Shown here piece after piece: positions 6,658-14,981 of a stretch of DNA of 22,743 bases (the first letter of the stretch is position 1; each line of letters starts with the position of its first letter). Location of the stretch: NCBI GenBank assembly GCA_049414205.1, contig JBMSGE010000009.1:1-22743 (forward strand), written 5' to 3'. The notes beneath the pieces are model-generated. The model worked only from the letters and a program-made list of their open reading frames with translations, was not told the DNA's origin and did not search any database. The position numbers were made by a program, and so were the translations under genes. The stretch comes from Nitrosomaritimum sp049414205. GTDB taxonomy: Archaea > Thermoproteota > Nitrososphaeria > Nitrososphaerales > Nitrosopumilaceae.

Positions 6658-7377
6658 TTATTTTTTGAAAATTGAAAGTAATTCTGGTAATGCAATAGCG
6701 GACGTAGATCTGATTGACAAATCCATATCTGATGACATTATTGTTTCATCGGGATTTATTTCTATTAATATAGCATTATTTTGTTTGGCATAAATTGGTA
6801 ATGTGTTTGCAGGAGACACCACCAGTGATGTTCCAGCAATAACCATTACATCACAGTCAGATGCTTGAATTATGGCTTCTTGCCATACGTCTTGAGGCAA
6901 ACCTTCTCCAAACCAAACTACATCTGGTCTAAGAGTATTTCCACATTTACACAAAGGAGGCAAGTCAGAAAATTCATCCAAAGTTTCATCCTTAAAACTA
7001 CAAACTGTACATTTTATTTTTACAATACTACCATGTAATTCTAAAACATTAGAGCTTCCAGCTTTTTGATGGAGACCATCAATATTTTGTGTAAGAACAG
7101 ATACTTCAACAAAATTTTCCAATTCTGCAATAGCTTTGTGTCCTAAGTTAGGCTCTGAATTGAAAATATTTTGCCTTCTTTCATTATACCACTCCCAAAC
7201 AAGTTTTGGATTATCATAAAATGCATCAATAGTAGCTAATTTCATTGCGTCATAGTTACGCCAAAGGCCTTCCTTTCCTCTAAAGGTAGGAATACCACTT
7301 TCTTGTGATATTCCAGCACCAGTAACAAAAACCACTTTTTTTGCAGATTTTACTTGATTTTCAATTTGCTCATTCAT
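6658..7377 (-). CDS. NAD-dependent protein deacylase, Sir2 family (class III-like)
   Basis: The product is 239 residues. Conserved Sir2 motifs are present: GAGISQESGIPTFRG (NAD binding), TQNIDGLH, the catalytic His in LHGS, and a four-Cys zinc site (KCTVC and CKC) followed by RPDVVWFGE. Tyr64 and Arg67 (WYNERR) match the Y-x-x-R signature of sirtuin class III (SIRT5/CobB), which favours succinyl- and malonyl-lysine as well as acetyl-lysine. An in-frame TTG at 7392 would add five residues. I chose the ATG at 7377, one base after the rnz stop, as the likely reinitiation site. It is last in the prs-methyltransferase-rnz-sir2 run. A role in acyl-lysine control of metabolic or chromatin proteins is inferred from the family. 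Confidence 0.93.
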   Translation of the reverse strand: MNEQIENQVKSAKKVVFVTGAGISQESGIPTFRGKEGLWRNYDAMKLATIDAFYDNPKLVWEWYNERRQNIFNSEPNLGHKAIAELENFVEVSVLTQNIDGLHQKAGSSNVLELHGSIVKIKCTVCSFKDETLDEFSDLPPLCKCGNTLRPDVVWFGEGLPQDVWQEAIIQASDCDVMVIAGTSLVVSPANTLPIYAKQNNAILIEINPDETIMSSDMDLSIRSTSAIALPELLSIFKK

Positions 7378-7378
7378 T

Positions 7379-8278
7379 TTACTTGATTTCAACTTCCAAA
7401 AGATCCCTGGCAGTAATTACAGAATCATGGATCTTTTGTGCCTCTTCAAGATGTTGTTTTTCATCTTTATATCTTGCAGAAAAATGGGTAAGGATCAGAT
7501 TTTTCACATTAGCCTTTTTCCCCAATGTTGCTGCCTGTTTTGCAGTAGAATGATGCGTTTCAATGGCTTTCTCTTTAATTTCATCTAGGAATGTAGAATC
7601 AAACACTAGATAATCACAACCTTCAAAAAATTTCTCCAGTTCTTCTGTTGGCACTGTGTCTCCTGATATTCCGATTTTTTTCCCCGATCTTTTCTCACCT
7701 AGTACCTGATCAGATGTAACTATTTTTCCATCAATTTCAATTGGATCCCCATTTTGTAATTTGTTCCATAAGTAGCCTTCAGGAATTCCTAATGCTTTTG
7801 CCTTTTCAAGATTGAATCTTCCTGGCTTGTCTTTTTCTTCAAATCGATATGAAAAGGCAGTTATGGAATGACTAGCTTTACAAGCTGAAACTGAATAAAA
7901 TTTTGAATCAAAAATTTTTCCTTCGGAAACAATTGAGATCATTATAGGGAACGATAATCCAAAGTTTAACACTTTGATATTTGCTGAAATAAAATCATCA
8001 ATTCCTTTTGGACCATAAATTTCTAGAGCTTCTGTCCTATGTTGCATATTCATTGTCTGAAGGAGACCTAAAATTCCAACACAATGATCGCCATGAAGAT
8101 GAGTAACAAAAATTTTCATTTTTTTATTCCATCCCAATCCAGATTTGAGATAAGAGATTTGTGCAGCTTCTCCCGCATCAAACATTAGTATTTCTCCTTC
8201 CCGTTCAAGACAAATACAAGACAACCCACGATACTCAGTTGGCTGAGCCGCTGAAGTTCCTAAAAACACAAGTTTCAT
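7379..8278 (-). CDS. rnz: Ribonuclease Z (tRNA 3' processing endonuclease)
   Basis: The product is 299 residues, typical of the short-form RNase Z. The metallo-beta-lactamase signature HxHxDH is at residues 60-65 (THLHGDHCVG). Further metal-binding positions appear in SGDT, THHST and the C-terminal LTHFSARY. The enzyme cuts pre-tRNA just after the discriminator base, leaving an end ready for CCA addition, so it works directly before the CCA-adding enzyme encoded nearby. Its ATG overlaps the stop of the upstream methyltransferase gene by 4 nt (ATGA), and its stop is 1 nt from the chosen Sir2 start. Confidence 0.95.
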   Translation of the reverse strand: MKLVFLGTSAAQPTEYRGLSCICLEREGEILMFDAGEAAQISYLKSGLGWNKKMKIFVTHLHGDHCVGILGLLQTMNMQHRTEALEIYGPKGIDDFISANIKVLNFGLSFPIMISIVSEGKIFDSKFYSVSACKASHSITAFSYRFEEKDKPGRFNLEKAKALGIPEGYLWNKLQNGDPIEIDGKIVTSDQVLGEKRSGKKIGISGDTVPTEELEKFFEGCDYLVFDSTFLDEIKEKAIETHHSTAKQAATLGKKANVKNLILTHFSARYKDEKQHLEEAQKIHDSVITARDLLEVEIK

Positions 8279-9222
8279 TTTATCAGAATTGTCCTTGTCA
8301 AGCTTTTATGCCTATAGATATCATAAGTTTTTGAAGGATTCATCTTCAATTTCTTTTCAAATCCTTTTTTGCACATTATGGCAATTTTTTTTCGCCTTGG
8401 CAACATTTCAACAAATTTTTTTATTAATTCTTGAGGGTTCTCTGATACCTTTGAGGCTGTGCCATAAGGTAAGTCTGTCACAATTCCGTCGAATTTATCT
8501 TCAATAGATGTAAAATGGCTAAAATCCCCTTTGATGATTTTTGATTTGAATCCGTTGGCCTCTAAATTTTCCTTAGTAATCTGATACATTTTTTCGTCAA
8601 AATCTACTCCTATCGCCTTAATTCCCATGGATTCTGCCTCAAGAAGTGTTGTTCCGGTACCACAAAATGGATCACAAACCGTTTCACCCTCTTTTAATCC
8701 AATTAAATTGATCATTGCCCTTGCCAACTTCCAATCCAACTCATGTGGGTGTTTCCGGATTTTTTTGGGCCTTTTTGGACTTTTGAAGGGTTTTGAAAAT
8801 CCAAAAAAGTTTTGTTGGTTTGTAAAAATCAAATAAATGATAATCTCAGGATTTTTTAGATCAACTTCAGCTGAAGAAAGTTTTGATATCATGTCTCCCA
8901 TAGAACTTTCTAATCCTTGAATATCAAATTGCTTTGAGGATAAATTCACAATTCTACAAGCAAATGTTTTAGCATTCTTCAAAACTTCATAATTATCTTC
9001 ACCCAAAAAAAGTCCGGACATTTTTCGTAAAATTTGACCTGATAATTTAACAAAAGTTGCACGATTTGCAATTTTTTCCCAACTTGTAGCAGACTGAATT
9101 ATTACTAGATTTGAAAAGGACTTTGATTTGGAAAATCTATCATATGTTTTAGCAATCGCTATAACCTCGTCTTTTGCTATTTCTAAATTATCTTTGGATA
9201 ATATAAAAAAACTTTCAGGCAT
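8275..9222 (-). CDS. tRNA (guanine-10-N2) methyltransferase-like, THUMP-type (Trm-G10/Trm11)
   Basis: The product is 315 residues. The N-terminal ~150 residues fit a THUMP-type RNA-binding region. The C-terminal Rossmann methyltransferase carries the SAM motif DPFCGTGTTLLEAE (about 183-196), an acidic residue at the end of beta-2 (GVDFDE), and the catalytic DLPYG (about 248-252) typical of enzymes that methylate exocyclic amino groups. The combination points to archaeal Trm-G10, which makes N2-methyl or N2,N2-dimethyl-G10 in tRNA. Other THUMP methyltransferases (Trm14-like) cannot be excluded. The start ATG overlaps the prs stop by one base (TAATG), and the stop overlaps the rnz ATG. Confidence 0.88.
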   Translation of the reverse strand: MPESFFILSKDNLEIAKDEVIAIAKTYDRFSKSKSFSNLVIIQSATSWEKIANRATFVKLSGQILRKMSGLFLGEDNYEVLKNAKTFACRIVNLSSKQFDIQGLESSMGDMISKLSSAEVDLKNPEIIIYLIFTNQQNFFGFSKPFKSPKRPKKIRKHPHELDWKLARAMINLIGLKEGETVCDPFCGTGTTLLEAESMGIKAIGVDFDEKMYQITKENLEANGFKSKIIKGDFSHFTSIEDKFDGIVTDLPYGTASKVSENPQELIKKFVEMLPRRKKIAIMCKKGFEKKLKMNPSKTYDIYRHKSLTRTILIK

Positions 9223-10097
9223 TATTTTATTGCCTTTGCAATTGTATTTGAAACATCAACTAATGAAGTTTTACCAGGAATTGTATTTGCACTAATAATT
9301 TTTGTTACTCCAGCTTTTCTGATTTTCTTTTCAGCATTATTTATCAAAAGAGCATGTGTACATGCAACAAAAACACGTTTACATTTTTGTTTCTTAAGAA
9401 ACTCTGTTGCCTTTACAATGCTACCGCCAGTACTAATCATATCATCAACTAAAATTAGATCTCTACCGTTTACTTCTTCTAAATTATCATTTTTAATTTG
9501 TACTTTACCGGTTTTACGATCTCTTTGTTTTTTTAAGGCTATGAAATCTGATTTGTATTCATCAGCAAATTCTTTTGCCCTTTGTTTACCGCCCTGATCT
9601 GGAGAAATAACAAGTGGATTTTTTAAATTTAATTTTTTAAAATATCCTACCAGATCTGGAATCGCCGTTATGTTTTGAGATTTTATTTTAAAGTGTTTTA
9701 ATCCAATTTTACTGTGAATATCAACCACTATTATTTTTGAGGCTCCTGCGCCTTTGAATAAATTCCCAAGGACCTTCATGCTGACTATCTCTCCAGGCAA
9801 GAATTCCCTATCTTGTCTGGCATATCCCAAATATGGTGCAACAACTAGTACCTCAGAAGAATATTCTTTTGCTTTTGAAATAAGAGATAATGCTTGAAAA
9901 AGATTAGAATCAACTGGAGGATAAATAGATTGTACTACAATTATTTTTCCTTTAGAGAATTTTCCTTTTAGTGTAATCTTATTCTCGCCATCTGGGAATA
10001 CTTTAACTTCAGTTTTTACCAAATTGCCTTTAAGCTTCTTTGCTAGCTTCTTTGCTATGTCTTCTGAAGAACTTCCTGCAATTACACTAATCAACAA
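9222..10097 (-). CDS. prs: Ribose-phosphate pyrophosphokinase (PRPP synthase)
   Basis: This enzyme makes PRPP from ribose-5-phosphate and ATP for nucleotide, His and Trp synthesis. The product is 291 residues, the length usual for archaeal short forms. Family motifs are visible: FPDGE near residue 35, the flexible-loop region APYLGYARQDREF, SPDQGG, and the PRPP-binding loop DLILVDDMISTGGSI. No ATG is available at the N-terminus. The frame starts at TTG 10097 (or the next codon, TTG 10094), directly before beta strand 1 (ISVIAGSSS). It lies 44 nt after the MscS-type gene and overlaps the methyltransferase gene, so it probably heads the coupled run down to Sir2. Confidence 0.94.
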   Translation of the reverse strand: MLISVIAGSSSEDIAKKLAKKLKGNLVKTEVKVFPDGENKITLKGKFSKGKIIVVQSIYPPVDSNLFQALSLISKAKEYSSEVLVVAPYLGYARQDREFLPGEIVSMKVLGNLFKGAGASKIIVVDIHSKIGLKHFKIKSQNITAIPDLVGYFKKLNLKNPLVISPDQGGKQRAKEFADEYKSDFIALKKQRDRKTGKVQIKNDNLEEVNGRDLILVDDMISTGGSIVKATEFLKKQKCKRVFVACTHALLINNAEKKIRKAGVTKIISANTIPGKTSLVDVSNTIAKAIK

Positions 10098-10141
10098 GTG
10101 ATCGTGTAGTAATGGGATTCTTAAGTTTTGAGAAAAGAGAA

Positions 10142-11875
10142 CTAGTCCTCGCCTTCACCACGACCAATATCTCCAAGTCCATATTTGTCAATGACCTGAT
10201 TTCTATCGGCATCTTTTTGTCCAATTTCTTCATTTTCTCGCTTTTCATCACCTTGGTAAATTGTTCTAATAGGCCATGGAATTCTAATGTCATATCGTTT
10301 GAATTCTTCATACATGATCATTCTTAGATCTGTTTTAGTTTTGAATTGAGCACCATAATCACGTACATACACCCACATTGAAAAATCCAATGAGGAGTCA
10401 TTGAAATCTGTAAATCTGACAACAGGCTGAGTGATATCTACATGGAGATCCTTGTCACAACCACAACTTGGTCTATTCTTATCCAAGTAGGGACATCTAT
10501 TTTGTCTAACAAGATGTCGTCCCTTTGCATCAACAATTTCCTTCATACCTCGTTTTCCAACTTTGACTAAGATTGAAGCTACCTGTTGAGGATTATTTAG
10601 ATATGAAACACCAACTTTTACAGTAGCTGGAACCAGTTTGTTTTCTTTAGTATAGTTTACAATTTGAGAGTTGACTAATGATCTTGTTGGAATAACTGCA
10701 AGTGATTCATGTAAGGCATCACGAACATATGTTACTCTAGGCGTGATTTTGTGCACATATCCATTATATCCCGTATCAAGTGCCACTCTGTCCCCTTCTT
10801 GGAAAATCTTGTCTTTTCTGATTATCAAATATGCAAAATAATTCTGCATCGTTTCCTGCATTGCTAATCCTAAACCAATTGAAAATCCGCCTGTGGCTGT
10901 TGCCAAAACAATTAGATCTACTCCCCACCAAGCAACTACACCAAGAATTGTGGCAACAAAAATCCCTACAGGTAAAATTTGCTTGGCCGATTTTGGGATA
11001 CCCTCTCGTTTTTTTCTTGCATAACCAGGAGGTCTTGAGCTAGGAATTAATGGCTCAAAACCATGAAGTCTTTTTTCTTCTCGCCAAATATCTATAGGAA
11101 AAATTTCATCTGGTTTTGTACCTGGTTTTAATTTTCTTCCAGACTGATTATTTCCTGTGATACAATTTTTGTAATACTTTTCGTATTTTGCTCGTTCTGA
11201 TTTTTTCCATTCTTCAAATGGTTCTTTAATTAATTTTTCATAACCGCCAATTGGATTTCCTTTAGTTGTTCGGAACTGTTCAAGATATTCTAAGCCTTCT
11301 TTGGATTGAAGGTGTTTGTTAAATTCCTCTTCAGGTATTTCTTCTGGTCCCATTTTTGGGGGAACCCATTTGTATAATTTGTGGAATAAATCTCCATCAT
11401 CATCAGAGAATCCCCTCTGATCAAACCAAGCATCAAAATCTTCCTTTTCAAGTGTTGATTTTTCGCGTTTAGTAAGAGCTATTGGGATTAAATGAGATAC
11501 TGTATAGCCAATTACCAAAATATTGAAAGTGTTGAGAATTTTTGCAAAGGTGGCCTCAGCAGATAAGTCTCCATCGCCTCCTACATCTTGTTCAAAAACA
11601 CCCGAAGTCTGCATATACGCATTGGTTGATGTGATAAGGGCTATTGCGAAAACTGGCAAAATAGCCCGGCGTATGAATCTGGCTAAATGAGGTCTAGCAT
11701 AGTAAATTTTTTGAGATTTTACCCACCCAGAAAATTTTCCATACCCTAGTACTATTCCAATGATGCCTGCTACCATCAAAATAAAGGCAAATTGTAAAGA
11801 TTCTGATGAAACTAACAATTGAGATACATTCTCAAACTCACCCACAGAAATTTGTGATAAATCTTCTTCAGCCAT
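10142..11875 (-). CDS. Large MscS-family mechanosensitive ion channel
   Basis: The product is 577 residues, about twice the size of E. coli MscS. Three N-terminal membrane helices lie at about 28-45, 70-87 and 112-134. A ~160-residue charged insert follows (136-296). A fourth helix is at about 300-322. The pore-lining helix (323-352) is Gly/Ala-rich (ATATGGFSIGLGLAMQETMQN), as in MscS TM3. The cytosolic beta domain follows (KIFQEGDRVALDTGYNGYVHKI, IPTRSLVNSQIVNYT). An unusual cysteine cluster, C461-x9-C471-x-C473, sits in the alpha/beta region. The channel probably releases solutes on hypo-osmotic shock. It is divergent from the aminomutase gene across 156 nt, and lies 44 nt upstream of prs. 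Confidence 0.9.
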   Translation of the reverse strand: MAEEDLSQISVGEFENVSQLLVSSESLQFAFILMVAGIIGIVLGYGKFSGWVKSQKIYYARPHLARFIRRAILPVFAIALITSTNAYMQTSGVFEQDVGGDGDLSAEATFAKILNTFNILVIGYTVSHLIPIALTKREKSTLEKEDFDAWFDQRGFSDDDGDLFHKLYKWVPPKMGPEEIPEEEFNKHLQSKEGLEYLEQFRTTKGNPIGGYEKLIKEPFEEWKKSERAKYEKYYKNCITGNNQSGRKLKPGTKPDEIFPIDIWREEKRLHGFEPLIPSSRPPGYARKKREGIPKSAKQILPVGIFVATILGVVAWWGVDLIVLATATGGFSIGLGLAMQETMQNYFAYLIIRKDKIFQEGDRVALDTGYNGYVHKITPRVTYVRDALHESLAVIPTRSLVNSQIVNYTKENKLVPATVKVGVSYLNNPQQVASILVKVGKRGMKEIVDAKGRHLVRQNRCPYLDKNRPSCGCDKDLHVDITQPVVRFTDFNDSSLDFSMWVYVRDYGAQFKTKTDLRMIMYEEFKRYDIRIPWPIRTIYQGDEKRENEEIGQKDADRNQVIDKYGLGDIGRGEGED

Positions 11876-11911
11876 TTTCTATCTTATTCTAAATCAAAGT
11901 CTCTTGAATAC

Positions 11912-11919
11912 AAAGGTTA
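11912..11919 (-). promoter_or_regulatory. Shared octamer upstream of the MscS-type gene
   Basis: On the minus strand this reads TAACCTTT, about 37 nt before the channel ATG and followed by GTATTC. The same octamer occurs in the same orientation relative to the divergent kamA-like gene at 11997-12004. It may be a promoter element (BRE/TATA region) or a regulator site serving both genes. Confidence 0.3.
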
Positions 11920-11996
11920 ACCCACATTATCATATCTTGTTGAAATGGTAATCAAAAATTTTTATAATTTTACGATTTTTGTGCCTAAAAATTCTG

Positions 11997-12008
11997 TAAC
12001 CTTTAACA
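11997..12008 (+). promoter_or_regulatory. Promoter region of the kamA-like gene with the shared octamer
   Basis: TAACCTTT (11997-12004) runs into AACA, giving a TATA-like CTTTAACA centred about 27 nt before the ATG at 12032. This is leaderless spacing. The octamer is the inverted partner of 11912-11919. Confidence 0.4.
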
Positions 12009-12031
12009 ATGGTAGTCAACTATTATACTAA

Positions 12032-13381
12032 ATGACCTATCAAGAGACAGTCTGGGATGAATCACCCTCACTAAAATCTTACACCCTGGCAAATTTTCGT
12101 GAAATCCCCCAAATACAAAAACTTTCAGAGGAAAAAAAATTTGAAATGGAGGTTGTAGGAAATGTATTACCATTTAAAGCAAATAATTATGTAATTGAGC
12201 AATTAATTGATTGGAATAATATTCCGAAGGATCCAATGTATGTTCTAACATTTCCGCAGAAGGGAATGCTTAAACCAGAACATTTTGAAAAAATGTCAAA
12301 CACTCTAAAAAACACATCTGATAAAAAGGAAATTGCAAATGTTGCAAATGAAATTCGTTTACAATTAAACCCACACCCAGCAGGTCAAATGGAACTAAAT
12401 GTTCCAACCCTTAAGGATGGAACAAAACTGTATGGCATGCAACACAAATACAACGAAACATGTTTGTTCTTCCCAAGCCAAAGCCAAACATGTCATGCAT
12501 ATTGCAGTTTTTGTTTTAGATGGCCTCAATTTGTTGGAATGGATGAAATGAAATTTGCTATGAAAGAAGGAGAACAATTAGTTCAGTACCTAACTGAGCA
12601 CCCAGAAATAACTGATGTTCTATTTACTGGTGGAGATCCAATGATTATGAAAGCTAAGATGTTTTCTAAATATATTGAAACTTTGGTTGATGCAAAACTT
12701 CCAAATCTAAAAACAATAAGAATTGGTACCAAGTCATTATCCTATTGGCCATACAAATTCCTAACAGATGACGATTCTGAACTAATGTTGGATGTGTTTA
12801 AAAAAGTCACAAAAAATGGTCTACATTTGGCCTTTATGGCACATTTTAACCACTTAAATGAATTATCGACCCCTTCAGTAAAAAGAGCAATACAACAAGT
12901 TAGAGCAACTGGTGCTGAAATTAGAACTCAATCACCCCTATTAGCTCACATCAATGATGATGCTGATATGTGGGCAAAAATGTGGACAAAACAAGTTCAA
13001 TTAGGCTGTATTCCATACTACATGTTTGTTGTAAGGGATACAGGGGCTCAGCATTACTTTGGTGTTTCACTGGCAAAAGCTCAAGAAATTTTCCGAAATG
13101 CCTACAAAAAGGTCAGCGGTCTAGGAAGAACAGTAAGAGGTCCAAGCATGTCAGCTACTCCAGGTAAAGTTCAGGTAGATGGAGTTGTTGAAATAAACGG
13201 AGAAAAGGTGTTTTCCTTGCGTTTCTTACAAGGAAGAAATGAAGATTGGGTTTCAAGACCATTTTTTGCCAAATATGATGAGAATGCCATTTGGCTAGAT
13301 GATTTGAAACCAGCATTTGGAGAAAAATTCTTCTTTGAAGATGAATTAGAGCAAAAATATGGCGTAAAAATGTCTCATTAG
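12032..13381 (+). CDS. KamA-family radical-SAM, PLP-dependent aminomutase (substrate uncertain)
   Basis: The product is 449 residues. The radical-SAM cluster motif is C154-x3-C158-x2-C161, followed by Arg163 (position of the carboxylate-binding Arg134 of lysine 2,3-aminomutase). A TGGDP motif follows for SAM. The PLP lysine position is kept as K379 in SATPGK. The two Asp residues that bind the substrate side-chain amine in lysine 2,3-aminomutase (Asp293, Asp330) align by eye with Arg335 (in VVRDTG) and Ser372. The enzyme is therefore probably not a lysine mutase, and Arg would suit an acidic side chain such as glutamate. Family chemistry is a 2,3-amino shift making a beta-amino acid. Glutamine synthetase follows 76 nt downstream. 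Alignment by eye limits the substrate claim. Confidence 0.88.
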   Translation: MTYQETVWDESPSLKSYTLANFREIPQIQKLSEEKKFEMEVVGNVLPFKANNYVIEQLIDWNNIPKDPMYVLTFPQKGMLKPEHFEKMSNTLKNTSDKKEIANVANEIRLQLNPHPAGQMELNVPTLKDGTKLYGMQHKYNETCLFFPSQSQTCHAYCSFCFRWPQFVGMDEMKFAMKEGEQLVQYLTEHPEITDVLFTGGDPMIMKAKMFSKYIETLVDAKLPNLKTIRIGTKSLSYWPYKFLTDDDSELMLDVFKKVTKNGLHLAFMAHFNHLNELSTPSVKRAIQQVRATGAEIRTQSPLLAHINDDADMWAKMWTKQVQLGCIPYYMFVVRDTGAQHYFGVSLAKAQEIFRNAYKKVSGLGRTVRGPSMSATPGKVQVDGVVEINGEKVFSLRFLQGRNEDWVSRPFFAKYDENAIWLDDLKPAFGEKFFFEDELEQKYGVKMSH

Positions 13382-13382
13382 A

Positions 13383-13389
13383 TTTTTTT
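13383..13389 (+). terminator. Oligo-T terminator candidate after the kamA-like gene
   Basis: Seven consecutive T begin 2 nt after the stop codon. If used, the aminomutase and glutamine synthetase would be mostly separate transcripts. Read-through would join them. Confidence 0.3.
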
Positions 13390-13457
13390 ACTCTTTACAA
13401 GATAGCTAAAACAATCTTACTAACTAACATTAGTAAACTGGTTTTCTAAAAAATTAG

Positions 13458-14903
13458 TTGAATACAGACCAAGTATTACAAACTATACAAGATGAAAACA
13501 TTACATTCCTAAATTTTTGGTTTGTTGATATTTTTGGAGAATTACATCGACTTGGAATGCCAAGTTATGCAATAGATAAAAGTAGTTTTGAAAATGGTTT
13601 AGAAAAATTAGATGCAAGCTCAATACTTGGTTTTAAATCTGTAAATAATTCTGATATGATTTTAAAGCCTGATCCTAAATCTTTTAGAATTTTACCCAGT
13701 GATTATGATCAAGGAAATAGGAAAAATGCAATTTTATTTTGTGATCTTTATGAGGGAAATACTGTTGAAGAAACTAGATACAACAGAGATTCACGAGGAA
13801 TTGCCTTTAAGGCTTCTGAGCAGTTAAAGAATTTTGGTGTAACTCATACCAATTGGGGACCAGAAATTGAATTTTTTGTATTTGATACCATTAATGTTTA
13901 CCCATCACCATATGCCGCTACACATTCCTATGGTGGTTCTGGATATTCAATTGAATCAAAAGAATCCCCTTGGGCAAAGGGAAATGTTAGCACAGCAATT
14001 GATATCAAAGAAGGCTATTATCCATCACAACCAAAAGACACTCTTGAAACTTTTAGAAAAGACATATGCGATGATCTTTACAATCACTTTGGAATAAAAA
14101 TAGAAGCAGAACACCATGAAGTTGCTACTTCAGGTCAATGTGAGATAAACCTAGTTTATGATGAAATGATTGCTATGGCAGATAATGTTGTTGCAGTGAA
14201 AAATATTGTAAAAGTCAAAGCCAAAAGAAAAAACAAAGTAGCTACATTTATGCCAAAACCAATTTTTGGAGATAACGCGTCAGCAATGCACACTCATCAA
14301 AGTTTATGGGATGATAAAGTCAATGTGATGTTTGATCCCTCTGATGATGTTGCACAAATGAGTCAAATTGGAAGATACTATGTTGGAGGAATTTTAGAAC
14401 ATGCTTCTGCACTTTGCGCAATTACAAACCCCACTACTAATTCGTATAAGAGATTAGTACCTGGATTTGAAGCACCAGTAAATGTTTGTTGGGGAATGGG
14501 TAATCGTTCTGCAGCAATTAGAGTTCCAATGTATTATAGGAATCAAGAAAAAAGTAAAAGAATAGAATATCGTGTTCCTGATCCTACAGCTAACATTTAC
14601 CTTCTTGAAGCAGCTCTATTATTAGCTGGATTGGATGGAATTAAAAATAAAATTGATCCTGGGGATCCTGTTGAAGAAAATGTTTACAAATTGAGTACAG
14701 AAAAGAAACGAGAATACAAAATAGGTTCACTCCCTGTTTCATTAAAGGGTGCACTTGATTCTCTCAAAAGTGATCAAAAATTCTTAGAAGAAGTTTTTAC
14801 AAAAGATTTCCTTGACAAATATTGTGACTTAAAATATCAAGAATATACTGCCTTTGCTCAAACCCCAACTGCATGGGAAGTATCAATGTATGCAGATTCT
14901 TAA
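13458..14903 (+). CDS. glnA: Glutamine synthetase, type I
   Basis: The enzyme makes glutamine from glutamate, ammonia and ATP, the main ammonia-assimilation step in an ammonia oxidiser. The product is 481 residues. GS-I signatures are present: N-terminal beta-grasp VDIFGELHR; metal and ATP Glu residues in GPEIEFF; EAEHHEVATSGQCEI; the His of AMHTHQSLW; NPTTNSYKRLVPGFEAP with the flap Glu; NRSAAIRVP; and the Glu/Arg in EYRVPDP. A Tyr sits where bacteria adenylylate (ENVYKLS), but no adenylyltransferase is visible. The start is TTG at 13458, directly after an in-frame TAG, so no upstream start is possible and the next ATG would delete the N-terminal domain. Its neighbour is a KamA-type aminomutase, so beta-glutamate should also be considered as a substrate. 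Confidence 0.95.
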   Translation: MNTDQVLQTIQDENITFLNFWFVDIFGELHRLGMPSYAIDKSSFENGLEKLDASSILGFKSVNNSDMILKPDPKSFRILPSDYDQGNRKNAILFCDLYEGNTVEETRYNRDSRGIAFKASEQLKNFGVTHTNWGPEIEFFVFDTINVYPSPYAATHSYGGSGYSIESKESPWAKGNVSTAIDIKEGYYPSQPKDTLETFRKDICDDLYNHFGIKIEAEHHEVATSGQCEINLVYDEMIAMADNVVAVKNIVKVKAKRKNKVATFMPKPIFGDNASAMHTHQSLWDDKVNVMFDPSDDVAQMSQIGRYYVGGILEHASALCAITNPTTNSYKRLVPGFEAPVNVCWGMGNRSAAIRVPMYYRNQEKSKRIEYRVPDPTANIYLLEAALLLAGLDGIKNKIDPGDPVEENVYKLSTEKKREYKIGSLPVSLKGALDSLKSDQKFLEEVFTKDFLDKYCDLKYQEYTAFAQTPTAWEVSMYADS

Positions 14904-14981
14904 GATCAGCTGGTACAAACATCAAATTTCAAAATTGAATTTCATACCAAAGAAACTTCTATAACATTTTTAACATGAAGA

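Noticed and set aside
7378..7392. TTG-started extension of the Sir2 gene
   Set aside because: It would add five residues and overlap the rnz stop. The ATG at 7377 is a better start and sits 1 nt after the rnz stop.
8627..8836. Open frames on the plus strand within the methyltransferase and other minus-strand genes
   Set aside because: They lie antisense to clearly conserved coding sequence and show no recognisable protein features.
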